Assembly: GCA_934613505.1 (NCBI GenBank)
Contig: CAKTTB010000009.1
Coordinates: forward strand, 1 to 64,000
Direction: 5' to 3'
DNA: 64,000 bases
DNA from: an uncultured Oscillospiraceae bacterium
GTDB taxonomy: Bacteria; Bacillota; Clostridia; Oscillospirales; Oscillospiraceae
The notes under the pieces were generated by a model that did not search any database, was not told the origin of the DNA, and was given only the letters and a program-made list of their open reading frames with translations. This document shows positions 18,265 through 26,581 of the stretch, in pieces; positions within the stretch are counted from its first letter, which is position 1; each line of letters begins with the position of its first letter. Both the position numbers and the translations under genes were made by a program.

Positions 18265-19578
18265 TCAGCCCGCCTCCGCGAGGAACAGCGCGGCGCGGCG
18301 ATCCATGACGCGGGCGGCCTCCTGCGCGGTCTTCTGGCCGGAAAAGAAGGTGTCGGCTTCGTCCAGAATGATGGACAAAATCTCCTGATTGCCGCAGGAA
18401 CGGCAGTTCACGTGCTCAAGCACGTGCATAAGATCCTCCGCGGCCGCCTCATCAAAGAGAAAGGCCTGACTGCCCGCGTCCGCGGTGGGAATGCGGCCGT
18501 CTTCACCGGCGGTCGTCGGCTGATAGGCCTGCTGCGCTTCGATCTCGGTCTGCATCTGCGCGCACAAAACGCTGCGGCTGACCGGGAACGCGGTCGTGAT
18601 CTGCTGCTGGAAGCTGCTGCCGAGCATGGCGCGCAGCGCTTCACGGGCGGCGTCCTGTTGGGCGGAGCCTGCGCAGACGCCGAGCTGCAGAATGGGCTGA
18701 TACGCCGTCCCGCCGTCCTCGCTGAGGGCGAGCACGCGGAACGCGCTGCCGGTCTGCTCATACCAGAAATTCTGCATATGGCTGTAATCGCCGACGCAGG
18801 CCATCGGCTGCTGCATGATGCTGTCCGGGCCAAGCTCCGACGGCGTGACCGCAGCGCAGGCCGTCAGGATGCGGAGAAAGTGCTCGCTTTCAAAGGACGC
18901 GGTCTGCGTGTCATAGTCCAGAAACTGATCCGCCGCATGGCGGCAGTAGACCTCCAGCAGATCGCGGCCGTTCCAGACAAAGCGCACATCCGGCACCGTA
19001 CCGCTCAGCACATCCTCCACAGAGGTCTGCAGCGAATCGCCGAGCCGGGCGGCGGGGCCGAAGAGCGGGTCGAGCATGAACGCGCCGATAACGGAATAGA
19101 GCGTCCCGTCCACGCGGCAGGGCTCCATCACGCCGGACAGGATATCGTCGGAAGAGAGTTCCTCCAGCGGCGCAAGAACGCCGCTTTTCGCGTATCCCGC
19201 GTACTGCGCGCCGCTCAGATCGCTGCAGTCGAGCAGATCGGGGACATTCCCGGCCATCAGCTCGGTCGTCATGCGCGTGACGGCGTCCGCGCGGCTCTCA
19301 GCGCCGTCGGCATAGTTGATGATCTCGATGGAGACCGGCGCGCCGGAGCTGTTATAGAGCTGGATCAGCCCGCGCAGCCGGTCCTTTTCGGTATCAAAAT
19401 CCACCGTGCCGAGCGTCAGCCGCGTCACGGGAAGCGCTTCTTCCGCAGCCTCCGCAGTCTCCGCGGCATCCTGCGCGGCCTTCGGCAGTTCTGCCGACTG
19501 CGTAGCGGGCTGCCGCTTCGCACACGCCGAAAGCAGCAGAAGACAGGCGCAGAGCGCAAAAAGAAGCGTTCGTTTCAT
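18265..19578 (-). CDS. Extracellular solute-binding lipoprotein (family 1-like)
   Basis: The 437-residue product begins MKRTLLFALCACLLLLSAC, a lipoprotein signal with lipobox LSAC (Cys19). After an Ala/Glu-rich linker comes a periplasmic-binding fold: GLIQLYNSSGAPVSIEIINY near the start resembles the first strand-helix of sugar-binding proteins, and VTRMTTELMAGNVPDLLD is the typical family 1 LxAGxxPDL motif. The C terminus has ILDEADTFFSGQKTAQEAARVMDRRAA, the usual helix of this family. No transporter permease or ATPase lies nearby, so it is an orphan binding protein. A decayed paralogue lies immediately upstream (19598-20078), so the locus once held a duplicated pair. Confidence 0.85.
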   Translation of the reverse strand: MKRTLLFALCACLLLLSACAKRQPATQSAELPKAAQDAAETAEAAEEALPVTRLTLGTVDFDTEKDRLRGLIQLYNSSGAPVSIEIINYADGAESRADAVTRMTTELMAGNVPDLLDCSDLSGAQYAGYAKSGVLAPLEELSSDDILSGVMEPCRVDGTLYSVIGAFMLDPLFGPAARLGDSLQTSVEDVLSGTVPDVRFVWNGRDLLEVYCRHAADQFLDYDTQTASFESEHFLRILTACAAVTPSELGPDSIMQQPMACVGDYSHMQNFWYEQTGSAFRVLALSEDGGTAYQPILQLGVCAGSAQQDAAREALRAMLGSSFQQQITTAFPVSRSVLCAQMQTEIEAQQAYQPTTAGEDGRIPTADAGSQAFLFDEAAAEDLMHVLEHVNCRSCGNQEILSIILDEADTFFSGQKTAQEAARVMDRRAALFLAEAG

Positions 19579-19597
19579 CGGGTTCCCTCCGTTCGGT

Positions 19598-20078
19598 TTA
19601 TCCGTATTGTTCGGTCATGTAAAGGCTCGCGCGGGACTGGATGCGCTTCGCGGCGTCCGCCGCCGGCCCTTCGCCGCGCAGAAGAGGCGCGCATTCCTCC
19701 TGTATAATGGTCATGACGGCTTCATCTCGATAGGCCATGGCCGGGCAGGCGCGGGCCGCGGCGATATAGGCTTCGATGTCCGCCTCACTTGCCGTGGTGT
19801 ACTTGCCGCCGTCCGCGTTTTGCTGCGCGGTCTGCTCGCGCATGCGCGGCGCGTAGACCGGCGAGCCTGTCCCAGCCATAGGTCCGCATCCCCACGCCTG
19901 CCAGCGTCAGCGTGATCTTGCCGGGGGTTTCGTCGGGTGCAGGCGTATCTGATGAATTGCCGTCAGAAACAGCGGGGGACGGCACATTGGGAACATCCGG
20001 CTGCGCCTGCGCGGAGCAGGCTGTAAAAAGAACGGCGGCCAGAAGAAAAAGGAGCATGATCCTGTATACGCGTTTCAT
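19598..20078 (-). pseudogene. Internally deleted paralogue of the solute-binding lipoprotein
   Basis: The 5' part (from 20078) encodes MKRVYRIMLLFLLAAVLFTAC, a lipoprotein signal, and continues to ITLTLAGVG...DRLAGL, which parallels residues 50-70 of the neighbour at 18265. After about residue 75 the frame changes, and a second frame running to 19598 aligns with the last 90 residues of the neighbour: SPVYAPRMREQTAQQ against SVLCAQMQTEIEAQQ, then MTIIQEECAPLL...AAKRIQSRASLY against LSIILDEADTFF...AARVMDRRAALF. About 265 residues of the middle are missing. This is a deletion remnant and not a real small gene. Confidence 0.8.
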
Positions 20079-20091
20079 ATGGTTCCTCCTT

Positions 20092-20115
20092 GACTGTAGT
20101 GATATCTATACAGTC
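20092..20115. promoter_or_regulatory. Inverted repeat upstream of the lipoprotein remnant
   Basis: GACTGTA and TACAGTC (7-bp arms, 10-base spacer) flank GTGATATCTA, just upstream of the remnant start. It is a possible operator; the controlling protein is unknown. The rest of 20116-20318 is AT-rich with nothing recognisable. Confidence 0.35.
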
Positions 20116-20330
20116 GCAGAAATACAGAAATTGTTGCAGCCTTTTCACCAGTATACCACAAAAATTGACAGATTCCCCAAACGCAAGTTCTTAAATTTTC
20201 CTTAAAATACAGCATCACTCAGCGATAGTTTAATCTCTGTTTCAATTTGCTTTCAAGGCAATTTAAGAGCGGCCTGTAAACTGGCACTGTTCCTGATAGG
20301 GAACGCGCTTATTTGTCTGGAGGGAGATCC

Positions 20331-20702
20331 ATGATCCTGACTGCATTTCACGGCTTCTGCATGGCGCTGGCCGACAGTGTCCCCGGCCTGTCCGGCGGGA
20401 CGATCGCGTTTATTCTGGGCTTTTACGACCGCTTTCTGGACGCGCTGCACAGCCTGTTCGGCAGGAACGCAGACGCGTGGAGGGCCGCCGTCCGGTATCT
20501 TCTGAAGCTCGGCGCGGGCTGGGTGATCGGCATGGGGCCTGCGGGACTGGACGTGCCGCAGCCGCCTGTCGGCCTGCGGACGTTTGACATTGCCGGTTTT
20601 ATGCTGGGCGTCGCGGCGCTTCTGGGGCTGGAGGCGCTGCGCCGGTTGACGGCGCAGCATGCAGGCCCGGAGACCGCGCAGGGCAAGCGCGCGGCGACAT
20701 GA
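20331..20702 (+). pseudogene. Internally deleted DUF368 membrane protein
   Basis: The ATG at 20331 has a strong GGAGGGAG site. The first 65 residues match the DUF368 N terminus (ADSVPGLSGGTIAFILGFYDRF, LLKLGAGWVIGM) and the last 40 match its C terminus (FDIAGFMLGVAALLGLEALRR). Family members are about 280 residues and include polyprenyl-phosphate translocases; this product is only 123 residues, and the middle is missing in frame around 20530-20545. The frame is intact, so a short peptide could still be made, but transport function is unlikely. Confidence 0.75.
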
Positions 20703-20815
20703 GCCTTGAAGATCCCGCAATTGCCCTGGAATACCCGGCCGGAGAACGCTTGCGTGCACCGGTATGATCGTGTACAATAGGAGCTGGAACATCACAGGCG
20801 CGGGAGGATACGGCG

Positions 20816-21151
20816 ATGGCGTCACGGAAGGAATATCTGGAGTTTATTCTCGGGCAGCTGTCCGGGCTGGACGGCGTGAGCGAGAAAGTCATGATGGGCG
20901 AGTATCTCCTGTATTACCGGGGAAAGCTCTTCGGCGGGATCTATGACGACCGGCTGCTGGTAAAGCCGGTCAAGGCGGCCATGGACAGAATGCCGGATGC
21001 GCCGCGGGAGCTGCCGTATCCGGGCGCGAAGCCAATGCTGCTCGTTGAAGAGGTCGACAGAAAAGAATTTCTGACCGAGCTGATACAGGCGATGGAACCC
21101 GAGCTGCCAGCGCCGAAGCGCCGCCGGAAGCCGGACGCATTTTCGCTCTGA
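20816..21151 (+). CDS. TfoX N-terminal domain protein
   Basis: The 111-residue protein is a stand-alone TfoX/Sxy N-terminal domain: a helix KEYLEFILGQL, then the conserved KVMMGEYLLYYRGKLFGGIYDDRLLVKP beta-sheet core, and PYPGAKPMLLVEEV near the end. Stand-alone domains are widespread in Firmicutes and have no proven biochemical role; the link to competence known for gamma-proteobacterial Sxy should not be carried over. It lies 8 bases before the DUF3786 gene and is probably cotranscribed. Confidence 0.85.
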   Translation: MASRKEYLEFILGQLSGLDGVSEKVMMGEYLLYYRGKLFGGIYDDRLLVKPVKAAMDRMPDAPRELPYPGAKPMLLVEEVDRKEFLTELIQAMEPELPAPKRRRKPDAFSL

Positions 21152-21159
21152 GGGACGCC

Positions 21160-21753
21160 ATGGGAGAGAATCTGCAGTTTATGCGCATGCTGGCTGCCGC
21201 GCGGGAACGTCTGACGCGGCATGACCCGGCAGCACTGGCCGCGCGCGCAGGCGCGGCCTATGAAAACGGGCTGCTCCGGCTGGAAAGTCTCGGGCAGACG
21301 GTCACGGTCCGCCTGCCGGACTGTGCGGTCACGCCGCAGCTGCCGCAGTGGCAGACGCTGGTGCTGCTGCACTATCTCGAGCTGGCGGGCGGCGCGCAGC
21401 TGACGGGGGAACTTATGCCGTTCGCGCAGTATCCGGGTGGCCTTGCCCGCGGCGGCGGGTTTGACCGGGAGGCGGAGAACGTGCTCCGGGAGAAGCTTGG
21501 CGGTTTGACGTCCGAGGAGCTGACCCGGCGCAGCCGCGCGCTTGGCGCGGAGATCGTCAGGTCGAATGCAGATCTCTGCGCGCGGTTTCTCTTTGCGCCG
21601 CGCTATCCCATCTGGCTGAAGCTCTGGTTCGCTGATGAGGAGCTGCCCGCCTCCGGCCGATTGCTGCTGGACACGAGCGCACCGCAGTACCTGACCATCG
21701 AAGACGCTGTCACCGCAGGCACCATCCTGCTGGACGCGCTGACAAGCATATAA
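21160..21753 (+). CDS. DUF3786 domain protein
   Basis: The 197-residue product fits the DUF3786 family: an N-terminal helix, the AARAGAAYENGLLRLESLG strand pair, WQTLVLLHYLELAGG, a GELMPFAQYPGG motif, RFLFAPRYPIWLKLWFADEE and a final LLDTSAPQYLTIEDAV. No catalytic residues are known. It has no signal or membrane segment. It follows the TfoX-N gene by 8 bases. Confidence 0.75.
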   Translation: MGENLQFMRMLAAARERLTRHDPAALAARAGAAYENGLLRLESLGQTVTVRLPDCAVTPQLPQWQTLVLLHYLELAGGAQLTGELMPFAQYPGGLARGGGFDREAENVLREKLGGLTSEELTRRSRALGAEIVRSNADLCARFLFAPRYPIWLKLWFADEELPASGRLLLDTSAPQYLTIEDAVTAGTILLDALTSI

Positions 21754-21759
21754 CATATA

Positions 21760-21796
21760 AAAAGGGCCTGATATTTCGGAAATATCAGGCCCTTTT
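21760..21796. terminator. Bidirectional terminator
   Basis: A 17-bp perfect stem (AAAAGGGCCTGATATTT and its complement) with loop CGG lies between the DUF3786 gene and the convergent lipoprotein pseudogene. Confidence 0.9.
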
Positions 21797-21805
21797 GCTT
21801 TATAA

Positions 21806-22256
21806 TTATGATGCGGAAATTTCAAGCGCTGCGATCGGCTTGGAGATATCGACGACGACGCTGTCCGGCAGATCGTTCTGCAGGGCAAGCTCTTCAATAT
21901 TCTCCGGGATCTCGCCGCCCTCATGCGTGAGGATCACCGCGGTATCCCCGACGACGGCGTACCGGACGTCCCCGACCCACACAAAGCGGATGGGATGCTC
22001 CGGCGACGATAGACCGCGAAGCTGCTCGAATGCCTGCGCCGCCGTTGGAGACCGAGACCCATTCTTCAAGATTTTCCGAGAAGATCTTCTTCGCGTCCCC
22101 GCAGATCTCGTCCGGCGTTTCCTCTGTCATGAGATAGCAGCCGCCTGGACGCGCTTCGATCGTCCCGGATGTCTCTGCCGTGCCGCCTTTGCCGCAGGCG
22201 GCCAGCCAAAACAGGCACAGCAGCACCCCAAGCGCCATGTAAACTGCCCTTTTCAT
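21806..22256 (-). pseudogene. Frameshifted small lipoprotein
   Basis: From 22256 the frame encodes MKRAVYMALGVLLCLFWLAAC, a lipoprotein signal with Cys21, and continues through YLMTEETPDEICGDAKKIF to NGGAG. Near 22040 the coding potential moves to another frame that runs to 21806 (AFEQLRGLSSPEHPIRFVWV, then DVRYAVVGDTAVILTHEGGE). Joined, they give one lipoprotein of about 150 residues. A single indel, real or a sequencing error, explains the break. I do not recognise the family. Confidence 0.65.
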
Positions 22257-22431
22257 AGCAATCTCCATGATCCGCTCCGTCCGTGCACACCGGATCATCC
22301 ACAGTTACCTGACAATGCGGATCGTGTCAAGCCTTCCACGCAGCCTGTCTGCTTTGCCGGGATATTATGGGGCAAGCGACGCTGACAAGCTGAAAAAACA
22401 AAATCGCGATCCAGCGCAGTCCGCGACGACG

Positions 22432-22454
22432 TGGTGGGGGAAGGTGGATTCGAA
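22432..22454. repeat. Distal attachment site (copy of tRNA-Tyr 3' end)
   Basis: An exact 23-base copy of 27816-27838. It starts with the complement of CCA and covers the acceptor strand and part of the T arm, then diverges. It cannot fold as a tRNA. From 22257 to 22600 no gene is visible; the gap holds only this site and AT-rich sequence. Confidence 0.85.
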
Positions 22455-22600
22455 GTCTGGCAATCACGTTTTTAGAAATTTTTTTCGTATAAATCCGTAA
22501 TTTTACGTTCAGAATCCGTAGAATTTCGTATCAGTCAGTCTATTGTTTTATTGCCTGTCTAAGCTGTAAAGGGTCATATTTGTGGTCAACCGAAAAACGT

Positions 22601-23146
22601 TCAAACGTCAAATCGGTCATACGTCTCATAGCAGTCCAAGCACAGCTTTTTGTCACCGGACAGCCGGATCCAGTTTGCGCCAGTTGTCTCGCCGCAGCAA
22701 TCACAGACATAGGAATCAAAAATTCTGGCCTGTTCCGGCAGCCGGATTTTTGTTTCCTTGACATCAAACATCTCATCATCTGCACAGCTATGATAATAGT
22801 CGAACGTTTCTTCCCGCGTCATGTCGCGCGGCTTTGCTTTCAAGACAAGGCGGACAGACTTCCCGGTTTTCCGATTATAGAACGAAAATGCCTGTTTGCC
22901 GCGCATATGGAACAGTAAATTGCCCTTTCCGATGCTGCATCCAAGAATCGCTTGAATCGCATCAACGCCGCAGGCATCATTTTCCGTAATACACACGACC
23001 TGTTCATCGTCCGAAAATGTCAATCCCAACAGATCAATCGCATACAACGCCGCACGGTAGCCAATCGTCAGGCCGGGGCATACATGGCCGTGAAAGGCTG
23101 CGGCCTTTTCCCAGAGCTTTTTTTCTGAATCTAATTTATGTGCCAT
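22601..23146 (-). CDS. FmdE-family protein with C-terminal zinc finger
   Basis: The 181-residue protein has the FmdE core: AAAFHGHVCPGLTIGYRAA (His-x-Cys metal/haem-type site), ITENDACGVDAIQAILGC and IGKGNLLFHMRGKQAFSFY. A C-terminal finger has CDCCG and CLDC cysteine pairs. FmdE-type proteins are found near formylmethanofuran dehydrogenase genes in methanogens, and in bacteria beside FecBCD-like transporters, where they probably bind the imported metal or metal complex. It is last in the minus-strand operon, 14 bases after the ATPase gene. Molybdate, tungstate, or another metal chelate is a guess. Confidence 0.85.
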   Translation of the reverse strand: MAHKLDSEKKLWEKAAAFHGHVCPGLTIGYRAALYAIDLLGLTFSDDEQVVCITENDACGVDAIQAILGCSIGKGNLLFHMRGKQAFSFYNRKTGKSVRLVLKAKPRDMTREETFDYYHSCADDEMFDVKETKIRLPEQARIFDSYVCDCCGETTGANWIRLSGDKKLCLDCYETYDRFDV

Positions 23147-23160
23147 ATTGTTTCTCCCTT

Positions 23161-23934
23161 TTATGAACGTGTTGCGTCCTTTTCATCAACAAGGACAATA
23201 CTCTGTTTTTGAACTGCTACGACCTCCGCGTCTACATGGTACACATCCCGCAGCGCATCTCTGTCCAAGACTTCTTTCCCGCCGCAGGCGTAGACACCGC
23301 CCTGACGTAACAGAACGAACCGGTCGCAAAACCGCAGCGCAAGGTTCAGGTCGTGAATCACGACAATCGCTGTCAAATGCTGTTCATGGCAAATATCCCG
23401 AACGATCTGCAAAACCTGATACTGATTTTGAATATCCAAGCTGCTCGTCGGCTCATCGAGCAGCAGGAGCTTCGGCTGCTGCGCCAGCGCACGCGCCAGC
23501 ATCACCTTTTGCCGTTCACCGCCGGACAGTTCATTGAGAAAACGCCCACGCAGCGGTTCGACCTGAAGCTCGGCCATTGCATGATGGACGATCTGATGAT
23601 CGGCTTCCGTAAAGCCCCACCTCATGTAGGGTCTTCGTCCCAGCATGACCATATCGTGAACCGTCATCTGCGTGCTTGGCACGTTCTGCGCAACAAACGC
23701 TACGCGCTGCGCAACCTGCCTGGCGTTCATTTGCAGGAGATTTTCATCATCCAGTATGATTTTCCCCTCGTCTGGTGTGAGAATTTTGTTGAAGCATTTC
23801 AGCATCGTGCTTTTTCCAACGCCGTTGTTACCCAGAATCGCCAGAAATTCGCCTGTGTTCACATTAAAGTTCACGTCTTTGAGAACCGCCGGTCTGCCTT
23901 TGTAGTGGTAGGCGAGATTTTCAACGCTCAGCAT
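23161..23934 (-). CDS. FecE-type ABC transporter ATP-binding protein
   Basis: The 257-residue ATPase has Walker A GNNGVGKST (about residues 36-44), Q-loop, signature LSGGERQK, Walker B LLLLDEPTSSLD and the switch VVIHDLNLALRF. These are typical of importers for iron-siderophore, haem, cobalamin or molybdate (FecE/BtuD/MolC group). Its start overlaps the end of the permease gene by 7 bases. Confidence 0.92.
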   Translation of the reverse strand: MLSVENLAYHYKGRPAVLKDVNFNVNTGEFLAILGNNGVGKSTMLKCFNKILTPDEGKIILDDENLLQMNARQVAQRVAFVAQNVPSTQMTVHDMVMLGRRPYMRWGFTEADHQIVHHAMAELQVEPLRGRFLNELSGGERQKVMLARALAQQPKLLLLDEPTSSLDIQNQYQVLQIVRDICHEQHLTAIVVIHDLNLALRFCDRFVLLRQGGVYACGGKEVLDRDALRDVYHVDAEVVAVQKQSIVLVDEKDATRS

Positions 23935-25004
23935 TTCCGGTCTCCTCCTTTGAACAGGAGATAGAGGAACATCGGGCCGCCAAGGAACGAGGTAATTGCG
24001 CCAATCGGCAGGATAATCGGGCTGATGACAACACGCGCAAACAGATCACCCAGCAGCAGAATGAGTGCGCCCGCCATCGCAGAGCCGGGCAGCAGATAGA
24101 CGTGGTTATTGCCAACGACCAAGCGGACAATATGCGGCGCAATCAAGCCGATAAAGTTGATCAGACCGATATAGGACACGATCACCGAGGACAGCAGGCA
24201 GCAAAGTACCATGTTGGAAAGCGTAAGCCGCTTCACGTTAATTCCTAAACTGACGGCTGTTTCCTCACCGCTCAGCAGCGCGTTATAATCCCAGCGGCGC
24301 AGGAAGAAGCAGGCAGAGACGCAAATAAGCACGACCAGCATTTTCCCAACGTCGCCCCAGCTCGTGTTGCCAAGACTGCCGAACGTCCAGAACACCAGCG
24401 TATTGAGCTGAATTTCATCTGCGAAATATTGCATCAGCGTCGTTGCACCGGAAAACATGGCGCTGATCGCCGTACCTGCAAGGACAATTCCCTGTGTAGA
24501 AACCTGACGAAATCGGCTCAAGCCCAAAATAACCAGTGCAACTGCCATGCTGCCGACGAACGCACACAGCGGAATTGCAACGCTGCCAAGGTTTCCTACC
24601 GCGCCCATATTCAGTACAATAATCGCAAACGCCGCGCCAAAGCCAGCCCCCTGTGAAACGCCCAATGTGGACGCAGATGCAAGCGGATTGCGGAGAATTG
24701 CCTGCATCACACAACCGGCAAGTCCCAGACCAGCACCCGCAATCAGTGCCGTGCAGATCCGGGGCAACCGGTTGTTGCGAACGACAAGGTTGATTTTATC
24801 GTCGGCTGCTTTTCCAAAGACTCCTTTGACCAACTCTGCGATCGGCGTATTGTAAGAGCCTGCCCGCAAGGACAGCACAAGCGCGATCAGCAGACAGATA
24901 AACAATATTCCAAGAAAGCAGCAGCTTTTGACTTGATTTCGGCGATAGGCCGTGCCGGAATCGTTATTCGCCGATTGTGACAGGTCTGAATTCATAGCCA
25001 GCAT
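23928..25004 (-). CDS. FecCD-family ABC transporter permease
   Basis: The product is 358 residues, or 355 if the second ATG (24995) is used. It has about ten membrane helices and the family motifs LPRICTALIAGAGLGLAGCV, RNPLASASTLGVSQGAGFG and the cytoplasmic coupling loop GALILLLGDLFAR. It forms the membrane channel of the island importer. Its 5' end overlaps the binding-protein gene by 32-41 bases, so the genes are translationally coupled. Confidence 0.92.
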   Translation of the reverse strand: MLAMNSDLSQSANNDSGTAYRRNQVKSCCFLGILFICLLIALVLSLRAGSYNTPIAELVKGVFGKAADDKINLVVRNNRLPRICTALIAGAGLGLAGCVMQAILRNPLASASTLGVSQGAGFGAAFAIIVLNMGAVGNLGSVAIPLCAFVGSMAVALVILGLSRFRQVSTQGIVLAGTAISAMFSGATTLMQYFADEIQLNTLVFWTFGSLGNTSWGDVGKMLVVLICVSACFFLRRWDYNALLSGEETAVSLGINVKRLTLSNMVLCCLLSSVIVSYIGLINFIGLIAPHIVRLVVGNNHVYLLPGSAMAGALILLLGDLFARVVISPIILPIGAITSFLGGPMFLYLLFKGGDRKC

Positions 25005-26148
25005 CCTTTAGGTCCTGATAAGGGTTGCTGCCCAGCAGCATTTCAAAGATTTCTCCGGTTTTCGCTTCTACATCCACATCCGCAAACTGCTCCGGATAGA
25101 GAATGGTCGCACCATAATACGCATCGGCCAGTGCAGTTTCCAGATTCGATGCGCTGGAGCGGAACGAAATCTGCGAGTAAACATGTCCTTCTTTCACAGC
25201 CGTCAGGCTGTTATAGAAATCTGCGTTCGTTGCATAATCTTCCTTGATTAGATCCATACCGTTAAAGTCAACGAAGATCACGTCCGGGTCCCATGCAAGA
25301 ACCTGTTCCGTGTCAATGTCAAATGCGCCGGTCTGTCCGGTCGTATTTGCAAGGTTATTCGCGTGAATCAGCTCAAACGGGCCATAGAACGCTTCTGTAC
25401 CCTCGAAACCGTGCGCGCCCTTAAAGGATACGCCGCAAACGTAGACAGAGGGTTTTTCTTCCTCTGCAACACCCTCTGTGCGGGCAGCAAGATCATCTTC
25501 AATACCATGCAGATAGGTTGTCAGGGCTTCGGCGCGATCTTCCTTGCCGTACAGCTCGCTAAGAATACGCAGCGTTTCATATGCTTTATCATCAAGGGTC
25601 GTATCGCTGCCGGGAACCATAACAACCGGAATCCCGGTTTTGCTTTGCAGCTCGTCGGGGTCAACGTTTGCATACGAAGACATGACAATGACCTGCGGAC
25701 CAACATGGATGATTTCCTCGACAAACGGTTCACCGTTCGTTCCGGTTACCGGCAACGTGCCGAACTTGTCAAAATTCACATAGTTATACAGGCGGGACAT
25801 TCCGGCTTTGGTTTCGTAATCCTCAACGCCGACAACTAAGTCCTGCGCCTGCATATAGCAGGAGTAGCGCAGCGCGCCTACGCCAACGCAAACAATACTT
25901 TCAACCGTCTGCGGAATTTCCACTTCGCGGCCATTCCCATCGGTGATCGTCCGAGTGGCGGCTTCTGCATCCGTGGTTTCAGGTTCGGTGCTGATTTCTT
26001 CCGTTTCTGTGGTCGAAGCTGTTTCATTTGTTGCAGCCGGTGGTTCCGTAGTTTCTGCTGGCGTTTGTTGTGCGCTGCAAGCGCACAGTCCAAGCAGCAT
26101 CAGCGCGGCAAGCAGCGCCGCGAGGCAGCGAGTTGTCTTTTTCATCAT
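24964..26148 (-). CDS. FecB-type substrate-binding lipoprotein
   Basis: The 394-residue product begins with a lipoprotein signal whose lipobox ends LGLCAC, then a Thr/Glu-rich linker, then a cluster A-2 periplasmic-binding fold: TRTITDGNGREVEIPQTVE, ESIVCVGVGALRYSC, VIVMSSYANVDPDEL, and WDPDVIFVDFNGM. Such proteins bind iron or other metal chelates or molybdate. It is the first gene of the operon, with AAAGGTG before the ATG and a structured leader of about 140 bases. Confidence 0.9.
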   Translation of the reverse strand: MMKKTTRCLAALLAALMLLGLCACSAQQTPAETTEPPAATNETASTTETEEISTEPETTDAEAATRTITDGNGREVEIPQTVESIVCVGVGALRYSCYMQAQDLVVGVEDYETKAGMSRLYNYVNFDKFGTLPVTGTNGEPFVEEIIHVGPQVIVMSSYANVDPDELQSKTGIPVVMVPGSDTTLDDKAYETLRILSELYGKEDRAEALTTYLHGIEDDLAARTEGVAEEEKPSVYVCGVSFKGAHGFEGTEAFYGPFELIHANNLANTTGQTGAFDIDTEQVLAWDPDVIFVDFNGMDLIKEDYATNADFYNSLTAVKEGHVYSQISFRSSASNLETALADAYYGATILYPEQFADVDVEAKTGEIFEMLLGSNPYQDLKDAGYEFRPVTIGE

Positions 26149-26178
26149 CTTTCACCTTTCATTTGTACTTGCTCCAAG

Positions 26179-26266
26179 TGCCGTTTCTTCATGCTCGAAG
26201 TTGCTGCAAAAACGGCATCACGCTACTTCTTCCCCAAGATAGCGCGATACCGTTTTTGCATTCGAG
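26179..26266 (-). promoter_or_regulatory. Structured leader of the island ABC operon (possible attenuator)
   Basis: On the minus strand, 26259-26240 and 26225-26206 form a 20-bp hairpin with 18 pairs matched, its 3' arm ending CCGTTTTTGC like an intrinsic terminator. Outer CTCGAA/TTCGAG (26266-26261 with 26199-26194) can extend it. Downstream AAACGGCA (26186-26179) is complementary to TGCCGTTT of the 3' arm (26217-26210), so an alternative hairpin could replace the terminator. This is a riboswitch- or attenuator-like layout; I cannot match it to a known class. Confidence 0.5.
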
Positions 26267-26293
26267 GATTGGGAGTGTATGAACTGTGCCTTT

Positions 26294-26322
26294 ATCCTAT
26301 CAAAGCATTTTTTGATTGTGAA
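26294..26322 (-). promoter_or_regulatory. Putative promoter of the island ABC operon
   Basis: On the minus strand, TTCACA (26322-26317) and TAGGAT (26299-26294) are 17 bases apart, giving a leader of about 140 bases before the binding-protein gene. Just upstream is a TCCCCCGGGGGA palindrome (26325-26336). Confidence 0.45.
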
Positions 26323-26374
26323 GCTCCCCCGGGGGATGTTTTTTGAAAAATAGACAAAGTTTTTTCGTATATGA

Positions 26375-26401
26375 GAGCAGCCCGACATCGGCGGGCTGCT
26401 C
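26375..26401. repeat. Hairpin between the ABC operon and the mobilisation remnant
   Basis: GAGCAGCCCG/CGGGCTGCTC, a 10-bp perfect stem with a 7-base loop. No T-run follows; it may be an old terminator or part of the transfer origin. Confidence 0.4.
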
Positions 26402-26440
26402 CTGCTTTGCGTCCTCTTGGCTGCCATCGTTCCGATGGGG

Positions 26441-26526
26441 GCGCACTGTCAAGGTCGGCGCAGTTTGCAAACTGCGCCGCTCGCGCTGGATTGCCCCAGC
26501 AATCCAGCGGCCTTGACCGTGTGCGC
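26441..26526. other. oriT-like nested inverted repeats
   Basis: An outer pair (GCGCACTGTCAAGG at 26441, CCTTGACCGTGTGCGC at 26511) encloses two perfect hairpins, 26457-26478 (GGCGCAGTTTG/CAAACTGCGCC) and 26485-26508 (GCTGGATTGC/GCAATCCAGC). The minus strand reads AGTGCGCCCCC at the left edge, resembling the nick region of R1162-type origins. It lies 55 bases from mobC. The call as transfer origin is inference. Confidence 0.4.
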
Positions 26527-26581
26527 ACAGCGGAATACAATCCCAACCACCGAGGACGCAATGGGAACTACTCCTGTGCGC

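Noticed and set aside
22432..22454. A second tRNA-Tyr gene
   Set aside because: Only the 3' 23 bases are present; no D or anticodon arm follows. It is an attachment-site duplicate.
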